Positions 23,249-31,600 are shown, counted from the stretch's first letter. The stretch is DNA of 64,000 nt from Saprospiraceae bacterium (GCA_026129545.1 JAHCHX010000004.1:124001-188000), one strand, 5' to 3'. Notes: generated from the sequence alone by a model not told the origin. Translations and numbers: made by a program.

Positions 23249-23589
23249 AGTTAATTACGTTGCCAAGCGTCACCCTCTTGACAACCTTTGGATTTTAAGA
23301 GAGTGTTCAGAAAAGTGTGTCAAACCATACCGGATGTTTTCTTTTTACGCAATGCACGCCGCGCTTAAATGAATGTAAATTATTGAAAACCAAAACTCTG
23401 TGCCCTTCGTGCCTCTGTGTTTTCTTATCGTCTCCATTGGGATGACACAGTTTTCTGAACACGCTCGATTTTAATTATTGACTACTTTTAACCCGCAAAA
23501 CACGCCTGCAAATGGGCTTGTCGTACTTGTCCCCGAAATGATACTTCGCCATATTTGAGGCGACAATTTGAAATGTACCCGTTGCGGGT
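23249..23589. other. Intergenic region
   Basis: 340 bases. The only recognisable item is the string CTCTGTGCCCTTCGTGCCTC near 23397, which looks like a degenerate piece of a widespread short repeat. No gene or terminator was identified. Confidence 0.5.
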
Positions 23590-25605
23590 ATGAAAAACAC
23601 CAGCGAAAAACGAAAACACCGATACCCTATGCGTTGCGCATCCTTCCTCTACCCTCGCGCTTTCGACGCGGCGAAAAGGCATTTCCTATTCGCCTTTGTT
23701 GTGGCCACTTTCGCCTCCAATGCGCTGTTGTCTCAAGACAACCGCCTGCTCGACAGCCTGTACACGGCCTTTCACGCCGAGAAAGACCCGTTCAAAAAAA
23801 TTGACCTGCTCTACAGCATCGCCGACGAGCAAGACGACTCGGGCAAGCCCGAAGACTGTTTCCGATATGCCGACAGCCTCGAACAGCTGTCGAAAGCCGC
23901 CCGCTACGAAAAAGGCTTGGCGCACGCATTCGATATTCGGGGACAGGGCCTGCGCAATCAGGGGAATTTTTCCGCTTCCATACCCGTCTTTCACGCGCAG
24001 TTGGCCATTTTTTCAAAAACAAACAACCTCGAAGGCCAAGCCCGAGCATTAAATAACATAGGTGCCAGTTGGCACGATATGCAAGTGCCCGACTCCGCCA
24101 TCGTATATCAACTGCGCTGCCTCGACATAAAGGAACAGCTCGGCGACAAGGGCGCCGTCGCCTCGACAATGGCGAACATCGCCAACACCTACAGCGACAT
24201 GAAGGCGTACGACAAGGCCATCAGCATGCTGCTCCGCGCCCTGCAAATCCGCCGCGAACTGGGCGAAGAGAAGCGCAGTATGTTCACCCTCAACAACTTG
24301 TCCGTAGCCTACGGCAAAAAAGGCGATTCCGAAAAATCCATCGCCTACGCCGACACGGCCATTGCCGTCGCGCTGAAATACGGAAACAAGATGGTGGCCG
24401 GCGTCGTGTGCGGCGGCATGGGCCACGTGCTCAACGAGCAAAAACGCTACGAGGAAAGCATCCAATGGTGCGAACGTTCGATGGCTTATTTGACAGAAGC
24501 CAACCGCGAGGCCAACATGGTGTACCCGCTGTGCAACATGGCCGCGGCCTACATCGGTCTCGGCCAATACGCCAAAGGGCTGGAGGTCAACCAACGCGGT
24601 TGGGCTATCATGCAGAAACTCAACTTGCAGGAGCCGCTCGAACCCTACTATGAAAACTTTGCCAACGCCTACGCGGGCTTGAACGACTACAAAAACGCCT
24701 ACCACTGGCACAAAACCTACTCGGCCCGCATAGACTCCATGGCCGACAAGGACAACCTGAGCAAAGTCGCCAACATCGAAGCCAAATACGGCTTGGAAAA
24801 AAAGGAGCGGCAACTCAGCGAGCAACGCGCCGAAAACTTCCGTCAGCGCGTGGGCATTTACACGCTGATAGCCGCACTGGCAGCCTTTCTCGTGTTCGGC
24901 TATCTGTTTTGGAACCGCTACACCCTCCGCAAAAAAGCCGAACTCGACGCCGCCGTCATCCGTGAGCAAAAACTCGGGCTGAGCGCCGTCATCGAAGCGC
25001 AGGAAGCCGAGCGCAAGCGTATCGCCAAAGACCTGCACGACGGCATCGCGCAAGAGCTGGTGGCCCTCAAACTCGGGTTCGATGCCCTCGGCCGCCGCAT
25101 CGGCAAAGTGGCCCCGGAAGAAACCGACCGCTTCGCCGACCTCAACGCCCAACTCGATGCCTCCTGCACCGAGGTGCGCGGCATCGCCCACACCATGATG
25201 CCGCCCACCCTCGAGCAGCACGGCCTCGCCCCCAGCCTCGAACTGCTGCTGCGCCATACGGCCCAACCCGCCGGGTTGCAAGTGCAATTCGACAGCCAAG
25301 ACCTGCCCAACGCGCTCGACGAAAAAACCCAAGTGGGCCTGTACCGTATCGCACAGGAATTGCTCAACAACATCGTGCGGCACGCCGAGGCGAGCAAGGT
25401 GCTGGTGCGGCTGTTCCGCAGCGGCGACCACCTGGTGCTGCGCATGGAAGACGACGGCCGGGGCTTCGATTTTGAAAAAGCCCGCCAAAAAGGCACCATG
25501 GGCATCCTGAACATCCTCAGCCGCGCCGGCGCGCTCGGCGGCGAGTTTTTCTCCGAAAAAAACACCCCCCGCGGCACCGTCTCCGTCGTGCGGGTGCCCG
25601 TATAA
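23590..25605 (+). CDS. Histidine kinase with TPR sensor region (NarL/DesK-type, HisKA_3)
   Basis: 671 residues. An N-terminal signal-like segment (about 31-48) is followed by TPR repeats (about 75-380; ARALNNIGASWHD, ASTMANIANTYSDMKAYDKA, TLNNLSVAYGKKGD), a coiled coil (385-420), one membrane helix (422-440), a HisKA_3 dimerisation region with the phospho-acceptor His483 in AKDLHDGIAQEL, and an HATPase domain (N box ELLNNIVRHA 590-599, G1 box DDGRGFDF near 621, G2 near 636). It phosphorylates the LuxR-type regulator encoded 33 bases downstream. The periplasmic TPR domain probably senses a protein or peptide signal. Confidence 0.93.
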   Translation: MKNTSEKRKHRYPMRCASFLYPRAFDAAKRHFLFAFVVATFASNALLSQDNRLLDSLYTAFHAEKDPFKKIDLLYSIADEQDDSGKPEDCFRYADSLEQLSKAARYEKGLAHAFDIRGQGLRNQGNFSASIPVFHAQLAIFSKTNNLEGQARALNNIGASWHDMQVPDSAIVYQLRCLDIKEQLGDKGAVASTMANIANTYSDMKAYDKAISMLLRALQIRRELGEEKRSMFTLNNLSVAYGKKGDSEKSIAYADTAIAVALKYGNKMVAGVVCGGMGHVLNEQKRYEESIQWCERSMAYLTEANREANMVYPLCNMAAAYIGLGQYAKGLEVNQRGWAIMQKLNLQEPLEPYYENFANAYAGLNDYKNAYHWHKTYSARIDSMADKDNLSKVANIEAKYGLEKKERQLSEQRAENFRQRVGIYTLIAALAAFLVFGYLFWNRYTLRKKAELDAAVIREQKLGLSAVIEAQEAERKRIAKDLHDGIAQELVALKLGFDALGRRIGKVAPEETDRFADLNAQLDASCTEVRGIAHTMMPPTLEQHGLAPSLELLLRHTAQPAGLQVQFDSQDLPNALDEKTQVGLYRIAQELLNNIVRHAEASKVLVRLFRSGDHLVLRMEDDGRGFDFEKARQKGTMGILNILSRAGALGGEFFSEKNTPRGTVSVVRVPV

Positions 25606-25638
25606 CCCAAACCGTCCACCGTCTCTCGTTCACTGTCC

Positions 25639-26280
25639 ATGACTACCAACCGCATCTCCATCCTGCTCGCCGACGACCACCACCTCGTGCGCAAAGGCTT
25701 TCGGGCGCTGCTCGAAGAACTCGACTTTGTGGACATCGTGGGCGAGGCCGCCAACGGCAAGGAGGTCATCAGTCAGTTGCGCAACGGCGCCAAACCCGAC
25801 GTGGTGCTGCTCGACTACGAGATGCCCGTGATGAACGGCCTCGAAGCCGCCGAGCACATCAGCCGCGATTTTTTCGGCGTGAAAACCATCATGCTCACCA
25901 TGCTCCAGAGCAAGGAATTGGTGCAGGAAGCCGTAGAAAAAGGCGTGCGCGGGTTTTTGTTCAAAAACGCCTCGCTGGAAGAATTGGGCGAGGCCATCCG
26001 CCGCGTGGCTGCCGGCGAGCAGTACTTGGCCACCGAGGTCGCGCTCACGTTATTGAAGCCCGCCCACAACCCCGACGCGCAACTGCTCACCCAGCTCTCA
26101 GAGCGCGAAATCGAAATCCTGCGCTTGGTGGCGCAGGGGTTCTCCAGCACCGACATCGGCAAGCAACTTTTCATCAGCCCCCGCACCGTGGACACTCACC
26201 GCAACAACATCGTCCACAAACTCGGCGTGCAGGGCATTGCGGGGCTGACGCAGTTTGCCCTGCGGAATAAGCTGGTTTAG
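25639..26280 (+). CDS. LuxR/NarL-type response regulator
   Basis: 213 residues. The receiver domain (1-125) has acidic Asp12-Asp13, the phospho-acceptor Asp59 in VVLLDYEMP, Thr87 and Lys109 in FLFKNAS. A LuxR-type DNA-binding domain follows (about 147-210; LSEREIEILRLVAQGFSSTDIGKQL and SPRTVDTHRNNIVHKLGV). It is cotranscribed with the kinase upstream. The cytochrome gene that follows at 26431 might be a target, but no operator is visible. Confidence 0.95.
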   Translation: MTTNRISILLADDHHLVRKGFRALLEELDFVDIVGEAANGKEVISQLRNGAKPDVVLLDYEMPVMNGLEAAEHISRDFFGVKTIMLTMLQSKELVQEAVEKGVRGFLFKNASLEELGEAIRRVAAGEQYLATEVALTLLKPAHNPDAQLLTQLSEREIEILRLVAQGFSSTDIGKQLFISPRTVDTHRNNIVHKLGVQGIAGLTQFALRNKLV

Positions 26281-26430
26281 CCCTCCTTTTCACAGCAATT
26301 ACGCACATCTGCGTACCCACTTTACGCAGACCTGCCGACGCTCCCGCGTCCGGAGCGCCCCCACCTTTGTCCTGTCAATCGGGACGTACTTCCTGCGGCC
26401 ATTTTCAAACGTTCAAAACAGATACCCACC

Positions 26431-27387
26431 ATGAGAAAGGTTTTCAAAGTCCTCGGCTATTTGCTCGCAACGCTCGCGCTGCTGCTCCTGTGCGTCGCTG
26501 CCTGGGTCAAATTCACCCCGATGCCGACCTACGCGCCCAAGTCCCTTCCGGTCGTGATACCGACCGACTCGGCTGCGCTGGCCGTCGGTCGCAAAATCGT
26601 CGAAGTGGAGTGCACGCTCTGCCATTTGGGCGACGACGGCAAACTGAGCGGTCGCCTGTTCAGCAAGCCCGACGACCCGTTTGGGGTCATCTGGTCGCGC
26701 AACATCACCCAGCACCCCAACAAGGGCATCGGCGCCTACACCGATGGCGAATTAGCCTACTTGCTCCGCACGGGCGTGACGCGTACCGGCAGTTGGGCGC
26801 CCTACATGCTGCTGCCCAACCTGTCGGACGAACACCTCGGCGCGCTCATCGCCTACCTGCGCTCCGACGCGCCGCTGATGCAGCCCTCCGAGTCCGACCC
26901 GCCGCCGGTCAAGTACAGTTTTTTGGCAAAGGCCTTGGTCAAGTTCGGATTGTTCGCACCCAAATTTCAAGAAATCAAACCCATTGAAACGCCGGCAACC
27001 ACCGACAAGGTCGCCTACGGCAAATATCTGGCGACCGCGATGCTTAGCTGCTTCAAGTGCCACTCAGCCAGTTTTGAAACCAACGACGATTTTACACCCG
27101 AAAACTCGGCGGGTTTCTTTGGCGGCGGCAACCAGGTGGATGACCCTTCCTTCAACGTCGTTCTTTCGTCGAACCTCACCATGAGCAAAGACTTTGGCCT
27201 TGGCCAATGGACGGAAGAGCAGTTCCGCCTCGCCGTGCAGACCGGTCAGCGCCCCGACGGGCGCATCCTCAGCCCCGCCATGCCGCGCTTCGCCGCGTTC
27301 AGCGACGACGACATCAGCGCCATCTGGGCATACTTGCAGACGGTACCCGTGCTCGAAAACAACGTACAGGCGCTGCCGGCGAAATGA
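26431..27387 (+). CDS. Dihaem cytochrome c family protein
   Basis: 318 residues. One N-terminal membrane anchor (about 8-26) and two cytochrome c domains, each with a CxxCH haem site: C61-TL-C64-H65 and C207-FK-C210-H211. Candidate distal methionines lie in the stretches before residues 130 and 285 (PYMLLPNLSD, SPAMPRF). It resembles electron-donor subunits of the gluconate dehydrogenase/alcohol dehydrogenase cytochrome type. It faces the periplasm. A 38-codon membrane peptide gene follows; no dehydrogenase gene is adjacent. Confidence 0.9.
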   Translation: MRKVFKVLGYLLATLALLLLCVAAWVKFTPMPTYAPKSLPVVIPTDSAALAVGRKIVEVECTLCHLGDDGKLSGRLFSKPDDPFGVIWSRNITQHPNKGIGAYTDGELAYLLRTGVTRTGSWAPYMLLPNLSDEHLGALIAYLRSDAPLMQPSESDPPPVKYSFLAKALVKFGLFAPKFQEIKPIETPATTDKVAYGKYLATAMLSCFKCHSASFETNDDFTPENSAGFFGGGNQVDDPSFNVVLSSNLTMSKDFGLGQWTEEQFRLAVQTGQRPDGRILSPAMPRFAAFSDDDISAIWAYLQTVPVLENNVQALPAK

Positions 27388-27433
27388 CCTGTGGACACCT
27401 ACACTATCCTCTTTTCACTTTGACTCTACAACC

Positions 27434-27550
27434 ATGCAACTGTTCGAGATTTCACTGCTCATCGTCGGCTTGGCGGTGGGAGCCGTCGGGTTCGCATCCT
27501 GGGTTCAAGCACGCCGGACTTTGTTGAAGCTACCCAACCACAACGGCTAA
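27434..27550 (+). CDS. Small single-pass membrane protein
   Basis: 38 codons from ATG 27434: a short start (MQLFEISLL), one hydrophobic helix (about residues 6-25) and a basic tail (QARRTLLKLPNHNG). It begins 47 bases after the cytochrome c stop, so it may be cotranscribed and act as a small accessory subunit. It is weakly supported because of its size. Confidence 0.5.
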   Translation: MQLFEISLLIVGLAVGAVGFASWVQARRTLLKLPNHNG

Positions 27551-27611
27551 GAAACCCTTCAAAAACACGAATTTTCAAACTATCTCACTCACTTTTTAAT
27601 TTTTTCAAACA

Positions 27612-28094
27612 ATGAAAAACATCTTGTTCAGCACCCTCACCCTTTGCTTTTTCGCACTGTTCACCCCAAACGCACAAGCCCAAACAGCTGCCGACGAGGC
27701 CGCCGTCCGAAAAATGTGGAACGAGGCTTGGGCCGCCTATCAAGCCCTCGACGTAGAAAAAGCCCTGACGTTCTATGCCGACAATGCCACCGAGGTTGGC
27801 CCGGATGGCCGCAAGGTGTCGGGCAAAAAAGAAATTCGCGAGATGTGGGCCGGCATGTCGCAAATGTTCGATGAAAAGCCCACATTCACGCCGTCCAACC
27901 TGTCGGTGCGGTTCATCACGCCGGATGTCGCGCTGTTGGACTGGGACACGACGAGCAGCATGAAAATCGGCGGCCAGCAGGTGGGAGGCAAGAGCAAAGA
28001 CACCGCCGTTGTGCACAAAGTTGGCGGCAAGTGGCTCATCGAATTCGACTCTGTGACCCTGGTACAAGAAGCGCCCGAAGCGGCAGGCAAGTGA
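27612..28094 (+). CDS. SnoaL-like/DUF4440 (NTF2-fold) secreted protein
   Basis: 160 residues. Signal peptide MKNILFSTLTLCFFALFTPN with cleavage near 23. The remainder is a single NTF2-like domain: AAVRKMWNEAWAAYQALDVE, ALTFYADNATEVGPDG, GKKEIREMWAGM, SVRFITPDVALLDWDT and a final KVGGKWLIEFDSVTLV. This fold covers ketosteroid-isomerase-like enzymes and non-catalytic binding proteins; no catalytic Asp/His pair can be named with confidence. Confidence 0.8.
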   Translation: MKNILFSTLTLCFFALFTPNAQAQTAADEAAVRKMWNEAWAAYQALDVEKALTFYADNATEVGPDGRKVSGKKEIREMWAGMSQMFDEKPTFTPSNLSVRFITPDVALLDWDTTSSMKIGGQQVGGKSKDTAVVHKVGGKWLIEFDSVTLVQEAPEAAGK

Positions 28095-28459
28095 CCTGCT
28101 CGGTAGGCATCAAACAAGCAGATTCAATGGGTATCTGGACAAGTGCCGGGTGTGGGCTTCGAGCCTGCCCCGGCCTTGTTCTTTTGGAAATTTTTTTATT
28201 AAAAAAACGTGAGTTCGGAGTTGAAACTTTTGAAAATCCAGCGACGGTGCCCTGAAACACATTCCGGGGCGCTGCCCTCCATCAAACAACATAGAGCATC
28301 TCCTACCGATTTTTCGGGGCGCTGCCCCTGCCTGAGTGGTCACAAAAATTCAAATGCCGCAAACGTTTGATTTCCATAAAGTCATTTTAGTACCTCAAAG
28401 AGGTGAAAAGTTGATAAAAATCGGGAATCAGTCGGCGATGCTCGCTTTGTCGGGTTCTG

Positions 28460-28544
28460 AGGTGTCATCCCGGAAGCATGGAGGGGTGACATATCAAGGA
28501 CAGGCCGAGATGTCACCTTTTTCGTTCCGCAAAAGATGACACCT
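28460..28544. repeat. Nested inverted repeat (possible structured RNA)
   Basis: The outer arms AGGTGTCATC (28460-28469) and GATGACACCT (28535-28544) are exact complements; the next inward CCCGGAA/TTCCG strings also pair; and the inner arms GGTGACAT (28485-28492) and ATGTCACC (28510-28517) are exact complements. It could be a repeat element or a small RNA; no promoter is visible directly before it. Confidence 0.7.
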
Positions 28545-28638
28545 CTTGCAAACCGAGAGTGGCAGGGAATCAGTTTAGTCAAGCGCCATCTGTCAGGTCA
28601 AATATCTTCGAGCTCGAGTTAAAAAATTTAAAAAACTT

Positions 28639-28668
28639 TTTGTTTTCAAATCGTGATTTTTACTTTTG
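28639..28668 (+). promoter_or_regulatory. Bacteroidota-type promoter for the membrane protein at 28700
   Basis: -33 TTTG (28639-28642), an 18-base spacer and -7 TACTTTTG (28661-28668), an exact TAnnTTTG match in a strongly AT-rich setting, 31 bases before the ATG. Confidence 0.8.
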
Positions 28669-28699
28669 CAGCATCGTTAACATCTAAAATTATACTGCC

Positions 28700-29242
28700 A
28701 TGAAAAAACAACTTGTTGGAACACTCGTCGGCGGCATCATTCTCTTCGTGTGGCAATTCCTGTCGTGGGCCATGCTGCAAGTACACAAGTCCGAATTCGG
28801 CTACACGCCCAATCAGGACAAAATTGTCGCCTTTCTAAGCGAAAACTTGAGCGAGGAAGGCACCTACATGCTCCCCTTACCGCCGCCCGGCACGCCCATG
28901 GACCAAGAGCAAAAATTCATGGAGCCTTATGCGGGCAAGCCGTGGGTGCACATCACCTATCACAAGTCCATGAGCATGGAGATGGGCATGAGCATGTTCC
29001 GGGGCTTTGTAGTGGACCTGCTCGCTGCGTGGCTGCTCGTGTGGCTGCTTTTGCAGTTCCAAACGCTCAACCTGCGCACGGCCCTGCAAGCATCGTTGGC
29101 CGTGGGCATCATCGGCTACCTGACCATCCCGTACCTGAACAGCATCTGGTTCGAGACCAGCTCCATGGCCTACCTCATTGACGCGCTCGTTGCTTGGGGG
29201 CTGGTAGGACTTTGGTTGGGGTGGTGGTTGCCGCGACGATAA
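28700..29242 (+). CDS. Hypothetical membrane protein
   Basis: 180 residues. An N-terminal hydrophobic segment (about 8-26), an external loop (30-95; contains YTPNQDKIVAFLSENLSEEG and a Pro-rich PLPPPGTP), and three more hydrophobic segments (about 103-120, 129-147, 155-175). It looks like a family found in Bacteroidota with four membrane helices, but I cannot name a function. It has its own strong promoter. It ends two bases before the relic of the MpaB C-terminus on the other strand. Confidence 0.7.
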   Translation: MKKQLVGTLVGGIILFVWQFLSWAMLQVHKSEFGYTPNQDKIVAFLSENLSEEGTYMLPLPPPGTPMDQEQKFMEPYAGKPWVHITYHKSMSMEMGMSMFRGFVVDLLAAWLLVWLLLQFQTLNLRTALQASLAVGIIGYLTIPYLNSIWFETSSMAYLIDALVAWGLVGLWLGWWLPRR

Positions 29243-29244
29243 GT

Positions 29245-29315
29245 TTATTTGACCGCCCCCAACTCCCCAATCACATACCCACCCAGATACGTCGGGGTGG
29301 GTATTTTTCTCAACA
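29245..29315 (-). pseudogene. Duplicated 3' fragment of the MpaB/DUF2236 gene
   Basis: On the minus strand this reads LLRKIPTPTYLGGYVIGELG and then AVK-stop. It is nearly the same as the true C-terminus at 30414-30485 (LLTKIPTPTYPGGYVIGELG then AGQ-stop). At DNA level the two segments match over about 65 bases with few differences. The fragment has no N-terminal part and is separated from the intact gene by the DUF1016 gene. Confidence 0.8.
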
Positions 29316-29336
29316 GGCTTATGCCTCGGATAAGCC
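29316..29336. promoter_or_regulatory. Small palindrome before DUF1016 copy 2
   Basis: GGCTTAT (29316-29322) and ATAAGCC (29330-29336) form a 7-bp inverted repeat 21 bases before the ATG at 29357. It might be an operator or a hairpin limiting translation. Confidence 0.35.
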
Positions 29337-29356
29337 ATGCAAATGCAAGCAACACC

Positions 29357-30382
29357 ATGAAAAGCATCAAGAAAATACCGCCCCCATCGCCCGAAGAGCC
29401 TTTGTTTCAAGACCTCAGCACCCTCATCGAGCAGAGTCGCAGGCAGGTGGCCATCGTGGCCAACAGCGCCGTGGTGATGCTGTACTGGCAGATAGGCCAG
29501 CGCATCAATACCGAAATTTTGCAAAACAAGCGCGCCGTGTACGGCCAGCAAATCGTGCCCGCCGTAGCGGCCCGATTGGAACAGCATTACGGCAGGAGTT
29601 TCCAGGAGAAAAACCTCCGCCGGATGATGCAATTCGCCGAGCAGTTCGAGGACGAGGAAATTGTCGTGCCAGTGGCACGACAATTGAGTTGGTCGCACAT
29701 CATCGCAATCCTGCCGCTTAAGAGACTGGAAGCCAAGTTGTTTTACGCCCACGCCTGTGCAGAAAATATGTGGGGCAAGCGAGAATTGCGAGAACAAATC
29801 CGCCGCAAAGCCTTCGAGCGGGCCGAAATAGCCAACCTCCAAGTCGTCCAACAGCCGAGCCTGCCTCTGGACACGTTTCGAGACCCCTACATCTTGGACT
29901 TCCTCCAATTGAAGGACGGGTATTTGGAAAAAGACCTCGAGCAGGCGATTCTGCGGGAGTTGGAGCAGTTCATCTTGGAAGTAGGCAAGGGCTTCGCCTT
30001 TGTGGAGCGTCAGAAGCGGATGATAATTGACGGTGAGGACTTCTACCTCGACCTGCTGTTTTTCCACCGCAGGCTCCGACGCTTGGTGGCGATTGAGCTG
30101 AAATTGGGCAAATTTCAAGCCGCCGACAAAGGGCAGATGGAACTCTACCTAAAATGGCTCGACCGCTACGAGAGACAGGAGGCCGAAGAACGACCCGTAG
30201 GCCTGATTCTGTGCGCCGAGAGCAGCCGCGAACAAGTGGAACTGCTCGAACTGCACAAAGACGGCATCGTCGTGGCCGAGTACTGGACAGACCTGCCGCC
30301 CAAAAAAGAATTGGAAAAGCGCCTGCACCAAGCCCTGCGAAACGCCCAAGAGTACTTGGAGCGGCGGAAGTTGATGGGATAG
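29357..30382 (+). CDS. DUF1016 (YhcG-type) PDDEXK nuclease family protein, copy 2
   Basis: I choose the ATG at 29357 (MKSIKKIPPPSPEEP, 341 residues). The N-terminal domain shows SRRQVAIVANSAVVMLYWQIG, the middle RQLSWSHIIAILPL, and the C-terminal nuclease domain (about 205-320) has FYLDLLFFHRRLRRLVAIELK, with the ELK of the PD-(D/E)xK core. Family features are as for the copy at 8768, but the two differ strongly in sequence, so they are separate acquisitions rather than a recent duplication. A 27-bp palindrome lies within the gene (29659-29685). The flanking relic of MpaB suggests the gene arrived with a local duplication. Confidence 0.9.
   Translation: MKSIKKIPPPSPEEPLFQDLSTLIEQSRRQVAIVANSAVVMLYWQIGQRINTEILQNKRAVYGQQIVPAVAARLEQHYGRSFQEKNLRRMMQFAEQFEDEEIVVPVARQLSWSHIIAILPLKRLEAKLFYAHACAENMWGKRELREQIRRKAFERAEIANLQVVQQPSLPLDTFRDPYILDFLQLKDGYLEKDLEQAILRELEQFILEVGKGFAFVERQKRMIIDGEDFYLDLLFFHRRLRRLVAIELKLGKFQAADKGQMELYLKWLDRYERQEAEERPVGLILCAESSREQVELLELHKDGIVVAEYWTDLPPKKELEKRLHQALRNAQEYLERRKLMG
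29659..29685. repeat. 27-bp palindrome inside DUF1016 copy 2
   Basis: AATTGTCGTGCCA and its exact complement flank one central base. It is read in frame as part of EEIVVPVARQLSW. The GTGGCAC string is shared with the palindrome at 4755-4786. Confidence 0.75.
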
Positions 30383-30413
30383 AAAAAGTGAGCGGCGCAG
30401 GCATTTCTACTGC

Positions 30414-31349
30414 TTACTGACCGGCCCCCAACTCCCCGATCACATACCCGCCCGGATACGTCGGGGTGGGTATTTTCGTCAGCAGGCGCGGCTCGCGGCG
30501 CGGCGGCAGCAGACGCACGAGCCGACCGCGCAAGCGTACAGCCCCGCGCACGAGGTGCTGGAGCCAACGCGGGGCGGGCTTCAAGCCTACGGCCGCGAGC
30601 AGGTGGTCGTCCAACAGCGCATGGACGACCGGCGCGCCCAGCCCGTACAGCCAGCGCGGCAGAAACCACGACAGGAACAGGTTGCGCGTGGCCCGGGCGA
30701 TGAGCTCGTTGTCGGGCGAGTAGCGGAACTCGGCGGCTTCATATTCGCGGTTGAAGCGGTCGTAGGCTTCGAGGCTCTCCGGGATGTCGCGGATGCCCAT
30801 GCGGCGGCCCACTTCGCGCCAGAAGTAGTACGAGGCCTGCCGCTCGGCTTCGGTGAGCGGGCGCCAGCCGTAGCGCTCGTTCCAGCGGATGGGTTCGAGG
30901 ATGAAGGTGGAGAGGGTGTACAGGTACTCGTCGTTGGGGATTTGGAAGCGGCCGTGCTGCTTGTTCATGCGCACGAGGGCGGCATGGCCGCGCGGGGTGT
31001 CGTAGCCGCCGCTTTCGAGTATCTCGGAGAGGATGAGCACCGTGTCGTCGTAGCGTTTTTGCGTGCGCTGCACAAACTCGCCCGTCTGCACGAGCAGGGG
31101 CGTGCCCTTGGCCACGCCAAACACGCGGAACAGGGCCAGTTCGAGGGCACGGGTGGTGTCCCACGGAAACTCGTAGCAGGCGCTCAGGTAGGCGATCTGC
31201 TGGCAGTCCCGCTCCGGGTCGAGTGTAGCGATGTAGTCCCGCAAGGCCATGCGCTTGCGCGAGCGGATGGCGTGGGCGGCTGCCTGTTCCCAAGGGGCGG
31301 GTGGGGCTTCGGTGTTTTTGAGGGTGGCGGTGGCGGCGGAGTCTGTCAT
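30414..31349 (-). CDS. Oxygenase MpaB family protein (DUF2236)
   Basis: 311 residues. The DUF2236/MpaB domain covers about 45-275, with LSACYEFPWDTTRALELALFRVFG, RGHAALVRMNKQHG, YLYTLSTFILEPIRWNERYGWRPLTEAE and FLSWFLPRWLYGLGAPVVHALLDD. Members are haem-dependent oxygenases (MpaB) or latex-clearing-type proteins; the conserved His and Arg of the family lie in the HAALVRMNKQH stretch. The substrate is unknown. The gene converges on DUF1016 copy 2, and a copy of its last 70 bases lies at 29245-29315. Confidence 0.85.
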   Translation of the reverse strand: MTDSAATATLKNTEAPPAPWEQAAAHAIRSRKRMALRDYIATLDPERDCQQIAYLSACYEFPWDTTRALELALFRVFGVAKGTPLLVQTGEFVQRTQKRYDDTVLILSEILESGGYDTPRGHAALVRMNKQHGRFQIPNDEYLYTLSTFILEPIRWNERYGWRPLTEAERQASYYFWREVGRRMGIRDIPESLEAYDRFNREYEAAEFRYSPDNELIARATRNLFLSWFLPRWLYGLGAPVVHALLDDHLLAAVGLKPAPRWLQHLVRGAVRLRGRLVRLLPPRREPRLLTKIPTPTYPGGYVIGELGAGQ

Positions 31350-31353
31350 GGTG

Positions 31354-31361
31354 CAAATATC
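31354..31361 (-). promoter_or_regulatory. Candidate -7 box directly before the MpaB gene
   Basis: Minus-strand GATATTTG ends 4 bases before the ATG at 31349, so a transcript from it would be essentially leaderless. No good -33 box was seen. Confidence 0.4.
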
Positions 31362-31415
31362 GGGAATCCCGGCTCTGGGGAAGCGAATCGAACACTACTG
31401 GACAATTTCAAATTC

Positions 31416-31500
31416 ACCGCGGAGACGCGGAGACGCAGCGTTTTTATTTTTTTGAAAATCAGATTTTTAGAAATCCTCCGCGTCTCTGCGTCTCTGCGGT
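31416..31500. repeat. 85-bp inverted repeat between divergent genes
   Basis: ACCGCGGAGACGCGGAGACG at the left (from 31416) pairs with the CGTCTCTGCGTCTCTGCGGT region at the right (to 31500), around an AT-rich spacer. GAGACGC is repeated within each arm. Similar GAGACGCAGAGACGC strings are widespread dispersed repeats in many bacteria. Confidence 0.8.
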
Positions 31501-31561
31501 TGGAAAAATGTCCGGTAGCGTGACCAAATTGGCATATAGTGTGCGCCATGAGCGATTGATC

Positions 31562-31569
31562 TACCTTTG
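31562..31569 (+). promoter_or_regulatory. -7 box before the DinB-like gene
   Basis: TACCTTTG, an exact TAnnTTTG match 31 bases before the ATG at 31601. The nearest TTGG upstream is too far away to be a convincing -33 element. Confidence 0.5.
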
Positions 31570-31600
31570 CCCTGCAAAACACATAAAAACACCGCCCACC

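Larger units (their letters stand above)
28095..28699. other. Intergenic region with large hairpin and promoter
   Basis: 605 bases. No coding sequence was accepted. It holds an 85-base nested inverted repeat (28460-28544) and, near its right end, a clear promoter (28639-28668) for the next gene. The stretch 28095-28459 showed nothing recognisable. Confidence 0.6.

Noticed and set aside
24049..25488. 479-residue open frame opposite the histidine kinase
   Set aside because: It is an antisense shadow; the plus frame holds complete kinase motifs.
28110..28343. Small frames in the 28095-28699 gap
   Set aside because: No hydrophobic, signal or conserved pattern, and no promoter; they are chance frames.
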